DNA of 44,896 nt from Kineococcus rubinsiae. Lineage in GTDB: Bacteria > Actinomycetota > Actinomycetes > Actinomycetales > Kineococcaceae. Position 1 is the first letter of the stretch. Each line of letters begins with the position of its first letter. The position numbers and the translations under genes are program-made. Of this stretch, positions 26,743-37,806 are shown in pieces. The notes below the pieces were generated by a model, which worked only from the letters and a program-made list of their open reading frames with translations, did not search any database and was not told the DNA's origin. Location: NCBI RefSeq assembly GCF_011839805.1, contig NZ_VWPY01000036.1:1-44896 (forward strand). The letters are read 5' to 3'.

Positions 26743-28398
26743 ATGGCCGAGCTGACCATCCGCCCGGAGGAGATCCGGGACGCGCTCGACGCCTTCGTGG
26801 CGTCGTACGACCCGGGCGCAGCCGCGCGCGAAGAGGTCGGTGTCGTGTCCGACGCCGGTGACGGCATCGCCCACGTCGAGGGCCTGCCCTCCGTCATGGC
26901 CAACGAGCTCCTGCGCTTCGCCGACGGCACGCTCGGCCTGGCCCTGAGCCTGGACGTGCGCGACATCGGCGTCGTCGTCCTCGGCGACTTCTCCGGCATC
27001 GAGGAAGGCCAGGAGGTCCACCGCACGGGTGAGGTCCTCTCGGTCCCCGTCGGTGACGGCTACCTCGGCCGCGTCGTCGACCCGCTCGGTGACCCGATCG
27101 ACGGCCTCGGCCCGGTCGCCACCGACGCCCGCCGCGCGCTGGAGCTCCAGGCCGCCTCCGTCATGGAGCGCCAGGAGGTCCGCGAGCCGATGCAGACCGG
27201 CATCAAGGCGATCGACGCGATGATCCCGATCGGCCGTGGCCAGCGTCAGCTGATCATCGGTGACCGCCAGACCGGCAAGTCGGCGATCGCGATCGACACG
27301 ATCATCAACCAGAAGGACAACTGGGAGTCGGGCGACCCGAAGAAGCAGGTCCGCTGCATCTACGTCGCCATCGGCCAGAAGGGCTCCACGATCGCGGCCG
27401 TCCGCAAGTCCCTCGAGGACGCGGGCGCCATGGAGTACACGACGATCGTGGCCGCCCCGGCGTCCGACCCGGCCGGCTTCAAGTACCTCGCGCCCTACAC
27501 CGGCTCGGCCATCGGCCAGCACTGGATGTACCAGGGCAAGCACGTCCTCATCGTGTTCGACGACCTGTCCAAGCAGGCCGAGGCCTACCGCGCCGTGTCG
27601 CTGCTGCTGCGCCGCCCGCCGGGCCGCGAGGCCTACCCGGGCGACGTCTTCTACCTGCACTCCCGCCTGCTGGAGCGGTGCGCGAAGCTGTCCGACGAGC
27701 TCGGCGGCGGTTCGATGACCGGCCTGCCGTTCATCGAGACGAAGGGCAACGACGTCTCGGCGTACATCCCGACCAACGTCATCTCCATCACGGACGGGCA
27801 GATCTTCCTGCAGTCCGACCTGTTCAACGCGAACCAGCGTCCCGCGATCGACGTCGGCATCTCGGTGTCCCGCGTCGGTGGTGCCGCGCAGACCAAGGCC
27901 ATCAAGGGGATCTCCGGGACCCTGAAGCTGGACCTCGCGCAGTACCGCTCGATGCAGGCCTTCGCGATGTTCGCGTCGGACCTCGACCAGGCCAGCCGCA
28001 ATCAGCTGGCCCGCGGTGAGCGCCTCGTCGAGCTGCTCAAGCAGCCGCAGTACACGCCCTTCTCGGTGGAGGAGCAGGTCGTCTCGATCTGGGCCGGCAC
28101 CACGGGGCAGCTGGACTCGGTGCCCGTGAGCGACATCAACCGCTTCGAGCGCGAGTTCCTGGACTACGTCAAGCGCGAGAACGCCGATGTGCTGCAGGGC
28201 CTCCGGGAGACCAAGCAGTTCTCCGACGGTGCCAAGGACGCGCTGAAGAAGGCGATCGACGCCTTCAAGCCGCAGTTCGGCGCCGCGGAGCCCGAGGCCC
28301 CCGCGGACACCGACGAGGGGTCGACCGACCCGGACGACGTGCAGCAGGAGCAGATCACGACCCGCAAGGGCGGGGCGCACGCGTCCCGTCAAGCCTGA
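26743..28398 (+). CDS. atpA: ATP synthase F1 subunit alpha
   Basis: A 551-residue non-catalytic nucleotide-binding subunit. Walker A is GDRQTGKS at residues 173-180; the arginine-finger region and [16 protein letters not shown] are present. The last 40 or so residues after FKPQFGAAE are an acidic then basic tail ending in [10 protein letters not shown], beyond the E. coli end. Mycobacterial alpha also has an extra C-terminal tail that suppresses ATP hydrolysis; this tail differs in sequence, so a shared role is only a suggestion. Confidence 0.98.
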   Translation: MAELTIRPEEIRDALDAFVASYDPGAAAREEVGVVSDAGDGIAHVEGLPSVMANELLRFADGTLGLALSLDVRDIGVVVLGDFSGIEEGQEVHRTGEVLSVPVGDGYLGRVVDPLGDPIDGLGPVATDARRALELQAASVMERQEVREPMQTGIKAIDAMIPIGRGQRQLIIGDRQTGKSAIAIDTIINQKDNWESGDPKKQVRCIYVAIGQKGSTIAAVRKSLEDAGAMEYTTIVAAPASDPAGFKYLAPYTGSAIGQHWMYQGKHVLIVFDDLSKQAEAYRAVSLLLRRPPGREAYPGDVFYLHSRLLERCAKLSDELGGGSMTGLPFIETKGNDVSAYIPTNVISITDGQIFLQSDLFNANQRPAIDVGISVSRVGGAAQTKAIKGISGTLKLDLAQYRSMQAFAMFASDLDQASRNQLARGERLVELLKQPQYTPFSVEEQVVSIWAGTTGQLDSVPVSDINRFEREFLDYVKRENADVLQGLRETKQFSDGAKDALKKAIDAFKPQFGAAEPEAPADTDEGSTDPDDVQQEQITTRKGGAHASRQA

Positions 28399-28432
28399 TC
28401 ACTCCCGGCGCAGACGGCAGAGGAGCGAGGAC

Positions 28433-30848
<2,416 letters not shown>

Positions 30849-30901
30849 CGCGGGAGTTCCCCCTCTCACGACAGACGGACCCCCGAGGACAGGAGTAGGA
30901 C

Positions 30902-31186
30902 GTGGCGCTGCAGGTCGAGCTCGTCGCCGCCGACCGCCAGGTGTGGTCGGGTGAGGCGTCGATGGTGCGGGCCCGCACGGCGGACGGCGAGATCGGGATC
31001 ATGCCCGGTCACGAGCCGCTGCTGGCGGTGCTGCAGACCGGTGAGGTCAAGATCATCGGCTCCGGCTCCGAGGGCATCACGGCCCAGGTCGACGGCGGCT
31101 TCTTCTCCGTCGACCACGACCGCGTGACGATCGTCGCCGAGGAGGTCGAGGTCGGCCCGGCCGCCTCGCCCTCGTCGGTCCACTGA
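30902..31186 (+). CDS. atpC: ATP synthase F1 subunit epsilon, short form
   Basis: A 94-residue epsilon subunit. The N-terminal beta-sandwich is complete: LVAADRQVWSGEASMVRART, GEIGIMPGHEPLLAVLQTGEVKI, VDGGFFSVDHDRVTIVAE. After about residue 83 only PAASPSSVH remains, so the two C-terminal helices that inhibit ATP hydrolysis in E. coli (139 residues) are absent. Short epsilon subunits exist in some actinobacteria. The GTG start has GGACAGGAGTAGG upstream. It ends the atp operon. Confidence 0.96.
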   Translation: MALQVELVAADRQVWSGEASMVRARTADGEIGIMPGHEPLLAVLQTGEVKIIGSGSEGITAQVDGGFFSVDHDRVTIVAEEVEVGPAASPSSVH

Positions 31187-31210
31187 TCACCTGACGGCGA
31201 GGCACACCGG

Positions 31211-31651
31211 GTGCAGGAGCTGCTTCTCTCCCTGGAGGTCGCAGGCGCGTGCGCGCTCCTGCTCCTGGTGTCCCTTGTCGTCATCGTCCTGCGCCGGCGC
31301 AAGCTCTCCGGCCGGCTCGGGACGTTCGACTGCTCGCTGCGCCACCCCGAGGCGGGCCGTCGCCGCTGGGCCCTCGGGGTGGCCCGGTACGAGGTGGACC
31401 GCCTCGACTGGTACCGGACCTTCTCCTTCTCGCCACGCCCCTCGTGCACGTTCGCACGGGGGGCGCTCGACGTCCTGGACCGGCGCGACCCGGCCGGCGC
31501 CGAGGTCCTGGCGGTGCAGCCGGGCGCGATGGTCGTGCAGTGCCGCGTCGAGCGGGAACCCCTGGAGCTCGCGATGAGCACGGACGCCTACACGGGCTTC
31601 GCCTCGTGGCTGGAGTCCGCGCCGCCGGGCCAGAACGTCAACGTGGCCTGA
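31211..31651 (+). CDS. DUF2550 membrane protein
   Basis: A 146-residue protein with one N-terminal hydrophobic segment (about 5-27) followed by a basic RRRK stop and a cytoplasmic beta-rich domain (RLGTFDCSLRH, WALGVARYEVDRLDWYRTFS, LELAMSTDAYTGFASWLES). This is the DUF2550 family, found almost only in Actinobacteria directly after atpC (Rv1312 in M. tuberculosis). Function is unknown. It lies 24 bp after atpC and is probably the last gene of that transcript. Confidence 0.9.
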   Translation: MQELLLSLEVAGACALLLLVSLVVIVLRRRKLSGRLGTFDCSLRHPEAGRRRWALGVARYEVDRLDWYRTFSFSPRPSCTFARGALDVLDRRDPAGAEVLAVQPGAMVVQCRVEREPLELAMSTDAYTGFASWLESAPPGQNVNVA

Positions 31652-31697
31652 ACCCGCTCACCGACGTCGCGACCACCGAGGGCTCCTGCGGCGGCGC

Positions 31698-32033
31698 TCA
31701 GGCCGGCGGGCGGCCCTGGCCGTCGAGGATCTGCCGGGCCAGGCCGGCCTGGTCGGGGAAGACCATGACGCGGGGCCCCTCGGTCGTCGGGGCCAGCGTG
31801 GCGCGGATGCCGGCGTCGACGAGGGTGCGGCGCTGCACCTCGGCCTCGACGAACGTCGACGGCGCCGAGACGACCTCCAGCAGCCCGTACTCGTCGCTGC
31901 TGCCGCGCTCGGGGCGGCGCTCCACGAGGCTGCGGCCGTGCGAGAACGTCCACCGCAGCAGGAGCACGAGGACCGCGACCACGACGAGCGCGACGGTCGG
32001 CCCGATGGCGTAGTGGTAGCTGTCCCAGCTCAC
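31698..32033 (-). CDS. Small membrane protein with C-terminal DUF2007-like fold
   Basis: A 111-residue protein: one membrane segment near residues 10-29 (IGPTVALVVVAVLVLLLRW), a linker, then about 50 residues (EAEVQRRTLVDAGIRATLAP to VFPDQAGLARQIL) resembling the small 'signal transducing' DUF2007 domain, which has a ferredoxin-like alpha/beta fold. Function is unknown. The GTG start has neither a clear ribosome site nor a TANNNT hexamer. It converges with the DUF2550 gene. Confidence 0.7.
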   Translation of the reverse strand: MSWDSYHYAIGPTVALVVVAVLVLLLRWTFSHGRSLVERRPERGSSDEYGLLEVVSAPSTFVEAEVQRRTLVDAGIRATLAPTTEGPRVMVFPDQAGLARQILDGQGRPPA

Positions 32034-32361
32034 GTTGTCGTCCGGTGCACGCGCACAGTGTGCCTCGCGTCCCGGGCGTCCTCTCCCCGGAACCGCCGCG
32101 AACGCGGGCCGAGGCCCCGGGGAGCCGGTACCGTGGTCGTCGAAGCCGAGAAGCCGTGCTCACCATCCGGTAACGCTCTGGCGATTCTCTCACTCTCCGC
32201 GTGCGAGCGATGGCAGAGTGTGCTCACAGGGTTCCCACCCGTTCCTCCCGCCCCACCGCTCCCCGACGCCACCGGCGTCGATCGGCGACGGGGTGCAACC
32301 GGAACGGGGGGTCCTGCGTCAGAGCCGGTGACGATGACCGGCGTCCTCGGGGGAGGAACAC
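32034..32361 (+). promoter_or_regulatory. 328-bp gene-free leader region before the STAS gene, with several hairpins
   Basis: No coding frame is supported here. Inverted repeats seen: CTCCCCGG (32083) with CCGGGGAG (32117); CACTCT (32191) with AGAGTG (32215); CGACGCC-ACC-GGCGTCG (32264-32280); CGTCG-ATCGG-CGACG (32276-32290), which shares bases with the previous one; and GCCGGT-GACGATG-ACCGGC (32324-32342), just before the GGGGGAGGAA ribosome site. GTGCTCAC is repeated at 32156 and 32220. It looks like an untranslated leader; a match to a known riboswitch was not recognised. Confidence 0.45.
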
Positions 32362-32874
32362 ATGGCGATCCAGGTCGCTGCACGGACCAGCAGGAGCACG
32401 AGACCACGCCCGGGAGGCCGGCCCGACGACGACGTCGCGGCTCGCCGCTCCGCCCGCGGGCCCGCGGACGCCGGGGACGGCCCCTCCGGCCGCGTCGTGG
32501 AGGAGGCCTTCGGCCAGGTCGTCCGCATCGCGGGGCGTCTCGACGTCCACTCGGTGCCCGACGTGCGCGCCGCGCTGCACGCGGCGCTGGACGCCGGGAC
32601 GGGCGACCTCCTCGCCCACCTCGAGGGGGCCGTGGTGGCGGACGCCACGGGCCTCGGCGTCCTCGTGGGCGCGCACCGCCGGGCCCAGCGCCTCGGGCGC
32701 CGCCTCGTGCTGGACGACGTCCCGCTGCCCGTCCTGCGGCTGCTGCGCGTCACCAAGCTGCACCGCGTCCTCGTCGTCGCGGGCGAGGAGCACCTCCCGG
32801 GCGCCGACCGCGGCCCGGGAGAGGCTCAGAACAGCTTGCCGGCCCCGTCGTCCATGCCCCGCAAGGCGTCGTAG
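32362..32874 (+). CDS. STAS-domain protein (anti-sigma factor antagonist type)
   Basis: A 170-residue protein. After about 45 disordered residues comes a STAS domain: [58 protein letters not shown]. At the site phosphorylated in SpoIIAA-like proteins (D-x-S-G-L) the sequence is D94-A-T96-G-L, so a threonine would be the target. Such proteins free a sigma factor by binding an anti-sigma kinase when unphosphorylated. No kinase or sigma gene is nearby. GGGGGAGGAA is 5 bases before the ATG. The 3' end overlaps nucS on the other strand by 49 bp. Confidence 0.83.
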   Translation: MAIQVAARTSRSTRPRPGGRPDDDVAARRSARGPADAGDGPSGRVVEEAFGQVVRIAGRLDVHSVPDVRAALHAALDAGTGDLLAHLEGAVVADATGLGVLVGAHRRAQRLGRRLVLDDVPLPVLRLLRVTKLHRVLVVAGEEHLPGADRGPGEAQNSLPAPSSMPRKAS

Positions 32875-33518
32875 TCCAGCGTCACGCAGCGGATGCCGCG
32901 GTCCGCGGCCAGCACGCGGGCCTGCGGCTTGATCTCCTGGGCGGCGAAGACGCCGGCCACGGGGCTCAGGTGCGGGTCGCGGTTGAGCGGCTCCAGGTAC
33001 CGGGTGAGCTGCTCGACGCCGTCGATGTCCCCGCGGCGCTTGAGCTCCACGGCCACCGTGGCGCCGCCGGCGTCGCGGGCCAGGATGTCCACCGGGCCGA
33101 TCGCCGTCATGTACTCGCGGCGCACGAGCTGGTAGCCGTCGCCGAGGGTCTCGATGTGCTCGGCCAGGAGCTTCTGCAGGTGCGCCTCGACGCCGTCCTT
33201 GACCAGGCCCGGGTCGACGCCCAGGTCGTGGGAGACGTCGGAGAGCACCTGGTGGATCGACACCACGAGCTGGTCGTCGCTCTTGAGGTGCTGGACCGTC
33301 CACGTCTCCACGACCCCCTCGGCCGCGTCCTCGGCGGCCGGCGCCACCGTGAGGCGCGCGGGCGGGCTCATCCAGTTCAGGGGCTTGTACGAGCCGCCGT
33401 CGGAGTGCACGAGGACACTGCCGTCCGCCTTCACCAGCAGCAGGCGCGTGGCCAGCGGGAGGTGGGCGGACAGGCGTCCCGCGTAGTCGACGGAGCAACG
33501 GGCGATCACCAGGCGCAC
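32826..33518 (-). CDS. nucS: Endonuclease NucS (EndoMS), mismatch-specific
   Basis: A 230-residue nuclease that takes the place of MutS/MutL mismatch repair in Actinobacteria. The N-terminus [20 protein letters not shown] and the block [10 protein letters not shown] are diagnostic. The RecB-like catalytic core is [20 protein letters not shown], giving Asp, Glu and Lys residues. The end MDDGAGKLF has a terminal hydrophobic Leu-Phe as expected for sliding-clamp binding. The GTG at 33518 was chosen by homology; TAAGCT lies 8 bases upstream, with no ribosome site, so it is probably leaderless. Confidence 0.96.
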   Translation of the reverse strand: MRLVIARCSVDYAGRLSAHLPLATRLLLVKADGSVLVHSDGGSYKPLNWMSPPARLTVAPAAEDAAEGVVETWTVQHLKSDDQLVVSIHQVLSDVSHDLGVDPGLVKDGVEAHLQKLLAEHIETLGDGYQLVRREYMTAIGPVDILARDAGGATVAVELKRRGDIDGVEQLTRYLEPLNRDPHLSPVAGVFAAQEIKPQARVLAADRGIRCVTLDYDALRGMDDGAGKLF

Positions 33519-33526
33519 GGTCGACG

Positions 33527-33532
33527 AGCTTA
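33527..33532 (-). promoter_or_regulatory. Putative -10 hexamer TAAGCT (leaderless) for nucS
   Basis: TAAGCT on the minus strand ends 8 bases before the GTG start, the same hexamer and distance as argS. The -35 is not evident. Confidence 0.45.
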
Positions 33533-33823
33533 GGCGCTGGCGGCCCGCGCCCCCGCCACCCTCACGCGCCACCGGCACCCCGCGGAGCCGCTCCGCCCAC
33601 CGCGCGACCGCCGCGCCACGCCGGTGCGCAGGCCGCGTGTAACGAAACCGGGCGCTCCCGCGAAGGGGAGAGCGAACCGGGCGCGGCCACGGTGGTGTGG
33701 AGGGGACACCGCCGCGGCACGCGCCCGGCTTGACGTCAGGAGCCGGTCGACCGGCGGGCCCGCGGAGCGCGGTCGTCCCCGCCCCGGCGGGCCCCGGCGC
33801 GCGGAGCGGGCAGGATGGTCCCC
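33533..33823. other. Gene-free divergent gap between nucS and the small Cys protein
   Basis: The full gap is about 305 bp. It holds a doubled GAACCGGGCG-like segment (about 33647-33683) around an imperfect GCTCCC/GGGAGAGC hairpin. No supported frame, tRNA or clear promoter for the rightward gene was seen. Confidence 0.5.
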
Positions 33824-34117
33824 GTGCCGCGCTCCCACCGACGCCGTCCCGACCCGCCGCCGCGGGGGCTGCTGGGCGCCGGGGTCGACCGCACCGTCTC
33901 GGGCCCCGACGGCGACTGGGTCGTCCGGGAGCTGCGCGGGGCCACCTCGACCAAGACCTACCGCTGCCCCGGCTGCGCCCAGGACATCCTCCCCGGCACG
34001 CCCCACCTCGTCGTGTGGCCCTCGCGGGGGACGTTCAGCGCGGGCGACGGCGCCTCCGAGCGGCGGCACTGGCACCGGGCGTGCTTCTCCGCCCGCGGCC
34101 GCCGCGGCACCTGGTGA
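33824..34117 (+). CDS. Conserved small protein with CPGC motif (often labelled 'ATP/GTP-binding')
   Basis: A 97-residue basic protein with a conserved pattern: [20 protein letters not shown], then [19 protein letters not shown], then RRHWHRACF. The CPGC pair with the later H-x-H-x-x-C looks like one zinc site. Homologues are widespread in Actinobacteria beside nucS and are often named ATP/GTP-binding without evidence. GTG 33824 has AGGA about 8 bases upstream; ATG 33815 is an alternative start. Function is unknown. Confidence 0.75.
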   Translation: MPRSHRRRPDPPPRGLLGAGVDRTVSGPDGDWVVRELRGATSTKTYRCPGCAQDILPGTPHLVVWPSRGTFSAGDGASERRHWHRACFSARGRRGTW

Positions 34118-34222
34118 CCCCGCAGCCCGCCTGAGCCCGCCCGACCCCACCGCCTCGGCCTCGCCACCGGTCCCCGGTCGTCGTGGTGCGCGCCTGGCGG
34201 CGACGGTGTCGCCGCCGGTCGG

Positions 34223-34228
34223 TACCGT
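34223..34228 (+). promoter_or_regulatory. Putative -10 hexamer TACCGT (leaderless) for the threonine aldolase gene
   Basis: TACCGT ends 6 bases before the GTG at 34235, identical in hexamer and spacing to the phosphoribosyltransferase gene. There is no ribosome site. Confidence 0.45.
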
Positions 34229-34234
34229 CGCGGG

Positions 34235-35365
34235 GTGTCGACCACCCTCCCCACCTCCGCCGCCGAGGCGGCCCCCGCGCCGGCCGCGAGCCGGCGCCGC
34301 CACGACGCCGGCGTCCGCGCCTTCGCCAGCGACAACGCCTCCGGCATGCACCCCGACGTCCTGGCCGCCCTCGTCGCGGCCAACGGCGGCCACGTCGGCA
34401 GCTACGGCGGCGACCCGTACACCGCGGCGCTCGAGGCGTCCCTGCGCGAGCACTTCGGCCCGGACGCGGAGTCGTTCCCCGTCCTGACCGGCACCGGCGC
34501 CAACGTCGTGGCGCTGCAGGCGCTCACGCAGCGCTGGGAGTCCGTGCTCGTCTCCTCCGACGCCCACGTCCTGCTCGACGAGGGCGGGGCCCCGGAGCAC
34601 GTCGCCGGCACCAAGCTCATCCCCCTGCCGAGCCCCGACGGGCTGATCGACCCGGCGGACCTCGAGCGGGCGGTCACGGCCGCCTCGAGCCCGATGGCCG
34701 CCCCGGTCGGGGCGCTGAGCCTCACGCAGAGCACCGAGCTCGGCACCGTCTACTCCGTCGAGCACCTCACGCAGCTGTGCCGGACGGCCCACCGCCTCGG
34801 CTTGCGCGTCCACGTCGACGGGGCCCGCCTGGCCAACGCCGCGGTCTCGCTCGGCACGGACCTGGGCGACATCACCACGGCCGTCGGCGTCGACGCGGTC
34901 TCCTTCGGCGGCACCAAGAACGGGGGAGCGATCGCGGAGGTCGTCGTCGTGACCGCGCCCGGTTCCGCGCCCGGCGTGGGGCGGCTGCGCAAGCAGTCGC
35001 TGCAGCTGACCTCGAAGGCGCGCTTCGTCTCCGCCCAGCTCCTCGCCCTGCTGGAGGGCGACCTGTGGCAGCGCAACGCCGCGGCCGCCAACACGAGCGC
35101 GGCCCGGCTGGCCGCGGGCGTGCAGGCGCTCGACGGGGCCCGGCTCACGCGGCCCGTGCAGAGCAACGGCGTCTTCGCGGAGCTGCCGGCCGCCGTGGCC
35201 GCCCGTGCCGCGGCGCGCGTGCCGTTCCACGTCTGGGACGCCCACCGCGGTCCGGACACGGTCGAGGTCCGCTGGGTCTGCAGCTTCGACACCGAGCCCG
35301 CGGACGTCGACGGCCTGCTCGCCGTCGTCGCCGAGGAGCTCGCGGCCCACCGGGGCGGCGCGTGA
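34235..35365 (+). CDS. Low-specificity L-threonine aldolase family protein
   Basis: A 376-residue fold-type I PLP enzyme that would split threonine or allo-threonine to glycine and acetaldehyde. The family blocks are FASDNASGMHPDVLAAL, VLTGTGANVVALQAL, SLTQSTELGTVYS, the aspartate region RVHVDGARLANA and the PLP lysine Lys228 in FGGTKNGG. The first 20 residues are Ala/Pro-rich. The GTG start is supported by the leaderless -10. The stop overlaps the next gene's GTG (GTGA), so the two are coupled. Confidence 0.92.
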   Translation: MSTTLPTSAAEAAPAPAASRRRHDAGVRAFASDNASGMHPDVLAALVAANGGHVGSYGGDPYTAALEASLREHFGPDAESFPVLTGTGANVVALQALTQRWESVLVSSDAHVLLDEGGAPEHVAGTKLIPLPSPDGLIDPADLERAVTAASSPMAAPVGALSLTQSTELGTVYSVEHLTQLCRTAHRLGLRVHVDGARLANAAVSLGTDLGDITTAVGVDAVSFGGTKNGGAIAEVVVVTAPGSAPGVGRLRKQSLQLTSKARFVSAQLLALLEGDLWQRNAAAANTSAARLAAGVQALDGARLTRPVQSNGVFAELPAAVAARAAARVPFHVWDAHRGPDTVEVRWVCSFDTEPADVDGLLAVVAEELAAHRGGA

Positions 35366-36099
35366 GCGCAGCGCCGGGCGACGGCGCGGGCGAGGAGATC
35401 CGGGCCGCGACGGTGCTCCCGGCCCGGCGCAGCGACGTCGAGCTGCACACCGCCGACGGCGTCACCCTGGTCGGGGAGCTGGCGCTGCCCGCCGAGCGGG
35501 ACCCCGTCGCGACGCTGGTGACCCTGCACCCGCTGCCGACGGCGGGCGGCTTCATGGACAGCCACGTGCTGCGCAAGGCCTCCTACCGGCTGCCGGCGCT
35601 GGCCGACCTCGCCGTCCTGCGGTTCAACACGCGCGGCACGACGAGCCCGCGCGGCACGAGCGGCGGCACCTTCGACGCGGGCGGGGCGGAGCGCTACGAC
35701 GTCGCGGCCGCGCTGGAGTTCGCGGAGTTCTCCGGGCTGCCGCACGTCTGGCTGCTCGGCTGGTCCTTCGGCACCGACCTCGCGCTCGTGCACGGCCGCG
35801 ACCCCCTCGTGGAGGGGCTGATCCTGCTGTCACCGCCGCTGCGGTGGTCCGCGCCCGCAGACCTCGTCGCGTGGGGCGAGACCGGCCTGCCCGTCACGGC
35901 GCTGGTGCCGGAGTTCGACGACTTCCTGCGCCCCGCCGAGGCGCGCGAGCGGTTCCGGCTGCTGCCGCAGGCCGAGGTGGTGGCCGTCGAGGGGGCCAAG
36001 CACCTGTGGGTCGGGGAGGCCGCGGTGCGGCGCGTGCTGGACGAGGTCGTCGCGCGCGTCAACCCCGCGCGGGCCCCGCTGCCCACCCGCTGGCCCTGA
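35362..36099 (+). CDS. Alpha/beta hydrolase
   Basis: A 245-residue alpha/beta hydrolase. The nucleophile elbow is GWSFG with Ser135; the N-terminal strand block is VTLVGELALPAERDPVATLV with HPLPTAGG as the oxyanion loop; the catalytic His is in EGAKHLWVGE near the end. It resembles small cytoplasmic serine esterases of unknown substrate. The GTG overlaps the threonine aldolase stop, so the pair is one operon. Confidence 0.85.
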   Translation: MSAAPGDGAGEEIRAATVLPARRSDVELHTADGVTLVGELALPAERDPVATLVTLHPLPTAGGFMDSHVLRKASYRLPALADLAVLRFNTRGTTSPRGTSGGTFDAGGAERYDVAAALEFAEFSGLPHVWLLGWSFGTDLALVHGRDPLVEGLILLSPPLRWSAPADLVAWGETGLPVTALVPEFDDFLRPAEARERFRLLPQAEVVAVEGAKHLWVGEAAVRRVLDEVVARVNPARAPLPTRWP

Positions 36100-36138
36100 G
36101 GGGCGGGTGGGCGGCGGGAGACCGTCAGCGGCCGGCCC

Positions 36139-36172
36139 CGTCAACTGATGGCGCCCGTCAGCTGCTGGCGCC
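36139..36172. repeat. 17-bp tandem duplication over the coiled-coil gene stop codon
   Basis: Units 36139-36155 and 36156-36172 match at 15 of 17 bases (CGTCAACTGATGGCGCC and CGTCAGCTGCTGGCGCC). The second unit contains the stop codon of the minus-strand gene (36158-36160). It lies in a convergent junction, like the repeats at 934 and 41121. Confidence 0.7.
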
Positions 36173-37303
36173 CGCCGGCTGGGCCGGCGCTCCCGCGGTC
36201 TGCTGCGCGTCGTCGTCGGTGAGGTCGACGACGTCCTGGTGGCCGGACGACTGCGCGTCGCCGCCGCCCTGCCCGTCGCCGCCACCGAGGCCGAGGAGCC
36301 CGCGCAGGTCGTCGAGCTGGGCGGTGATCTGGTCGCGCTGGTGCATGAGCTCGTCCACCTCGGACTGCGCCCCCGTGCGGCTGCGCTCGGCCTGCTCGCG
36401 CGAGGAGTCGAGCATCTGCTGGGCCCGCGCCCGCGCGTCGCTCAGCAGCTCGTCGGCCTCGCGGCGGGCGGTCTCGGCGCGCACCGCGGCCTGGGCCACG
36501 GCGTCCTGGCGGATCGACTCGGCCTGCTCGATGGCGTCCTTCGCGCGCTCCTCGGCGTCCGCCGCGCGCTGCTCCGCCTCGGCGATGCGGGCGCTCGTGC
36601 GGGCCGCGGCGACCTCGAGGCGCTGGCGGTCCTCCTCGGCGGCGCGCTCGCGGGCCGCGGCCAGCGCCAGCTCCTGCTCGCGCACGGACGCCTCGGCACC
36701 CGAGCGCAGCTCCAGGACCTCGCGCTCGGCCTGCGTGCGGGTCGCCGCCACCTGGCGCTCGGTCGTGGCGAGCGCCTCGGCGACCTCGTGCTCGGCGGCG
36801 CGCCGGACCTGCTCGGCGGCCCGGTCGGCGGCCGCGGTGGTCTCGGCGGCCGCACGCTGCGCGGACTCCAGGACGGCGCCGGCCTCGGCCTGGGCGCGCG
36901 CGACGATCTCCTGCGCGTCGCGGGCGGCCTCGCCGGTGCGGCGGCGGGCGTCCTCGTCGGCCTGCGAGATCGTCTGCGCCGCCTCGGTGCGGGCCTCCTC
37001 GCGCAGCCGGTCGGCGTCGCGGCGGGCGGAGCGCAGGATCTCGCCCGACTGGTCCTCGGCGAGGCGGAGGAGCTTCTCCATCCGCGCGCCGAGGCCCGAG
37101 TAGCTGGGCCGCTCGTGCTCGCGCAGCTCGCGCTGCGCCTGGCTGAGCTCGCCCGCCACGCGCAGCGCGCGGGCGTCGGACTCCTCCACGCGGGCGCGCG
37201 CCTCGCGCAGGTCCGCCTCGAGGCTGGTCAGGCGGGCTTCGACCTGGGCGCGGTCGAAGCCGCGGACGACGATGCTGAAGGCGTCGTGGGAGTCGCTGGA
37301 CAC
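36158..37303 (-). CDS. DivIVA-like coiled-coil protein
   Basis: A 381-residue, almost wholly helical protein. The first 30 residues (FSIVVRGFDRAQVEARLTSL) resemble the lipid-binding start of DivIVA/Wag31. Residues 30-330 form a heptad-rich Ala/Glu/Arg coiled coil, and the tail is Gly/Gln/Asp-rich. The nearest known types are DivIVA/Wag31 and the Scy/FilP coiled-coil proteins of polar growth; which one cannot be told. GTG 37303 was chosen because GGAGG is 8 bases upstream; a longer frame to 37954 has no support. Confidence 0.78.
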   Translation of the reverse strand: MSSDSHDAFSIVVRGFDRAQVEARLTSLEADLREARARVEESDARALRVAGELSQAQRELREHERPSYSGLGARMEKLLRLAEDQSGEILRSARRDADRLREEARTEAAQTISQADEDARRRTGEAARDAQEIVARAQAEAGAVLESAQRAAAETTAAADRAAEQVRRAAEHEVAEALATTERQVAATRTQAEREVLELRSGAEASVREQELALAAARERAAEEDRQRLEVAAARTSARIAEAEQRAADAEERAKDAIEQAESIRQDAVAQAAVRAETARREADELLSDARARAQQMLDSSREQAERSRTGAQSEVDELMHQRDQITAQLDDLRGLLGLGGGDGQGGGDAQSSGHQDVVDLTDDDAQQTAGAPAQPAGASS

Positions 37304-37408
37304 GGTCGGGACCTCCGGGGCCGCGGGGGGAAGTGCGTCGCCAGCAGCGTAGTGCGGGCGGGCGCGCATCCCGGAGGGACACGACACGCGCAGTGACCGG
37401 ACACGCTC

Positions 37409-37414
37409 TAGCGT
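37409..37414 (+). promoter_or_regulatory. Putative -10 hexamer TAGCGT (leaderless) for the thiamine-binding-type gene
   Basis: TAGCGT ends 6 bases before the GTG at 37421. There is no ribosome site, and the spacing is identical to that of the peroxidase gene. Confidence 0.45.
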
Positions 37415-37420
37415 GGCGCC

Positions 37421-37762
37421 GTGCTCATCGCCTTCTCCGTCTCCCCGTCCGGTGGCCCGGCTCCCGAGGGCGGCGCACCCGACTCGGTCGCCGCGGCCGT
37501 CGCCGACGCCGTCCTCGTCGTGCGCTCCTCCGGCCTGCCGCACCGCACCGACTCGATGTTCACGACGGTCGAGGGCAGCTGGGAGGAGTGCATGGACGTC
37601 GTGCGCCGCGCCTGCGAGGCCGTCGGCCGCCACGGTCCGCGCGTGTCCCTGGTGCTCAAGGCCGACATCCGGCCCGGCCACGAGGGCGAGCTCACGGGCA
37701 AGCTGGACCGCCTCGAGGCGGCCGTCGAGCGCGCGCAGGGCGAGGCCGGCCGCGGGCAGTGA
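37421..37762 (+). CDS. MTH1187/YqgV family thiamine-binding-type protein (DUF77)
   Basis: A 113-residue ferredoxin-fold protein: VLIAFSVSPSG at the start, SVAAAVADAVLVVRSSGLPH, TVEGSWEECMDVVRRACEAV and RVSLVLKADIRPGHEGELTGKLDRLE. This is the DUF77/thiamine-binding family; some members bind thiamine, but the cellular role is unclear. The GTG start is supported by the leaderless -10 hexamer. It is divergent from the coiled-coil gene and convergent with DoxX. Confidence 0.87.
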   Translation: MLIAFSVSPSGGPAPEGGAPDSVAAAVADAVLVVRSSGLPHRTDSMFTTVEGSWEECMDVVRRACEAVGRHGPRVSLVLKADIRPGHEGELTGKLDRLEAAVERAQGEAGRGQ

Positions 37763-37806
37763 CCGCGGCGGCCCCGCCCCCCGCCCGCAGGTGAGGGAGC
37801 GGAGGG

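Noticed and set aside
26631-26861. Small gene between atpH and atpA
   Set aside because: The frame overlaps the atpA start, has no family resemblance, and runs through the hairpins.
32034-32361. c-di-AMP (ydaO) riboswitch
   Set aside because: A GGGGTGCAACC-like stretch recalled it, but the conserved core of that class could not be aligned. It is kept only as an unassigned structured leader.
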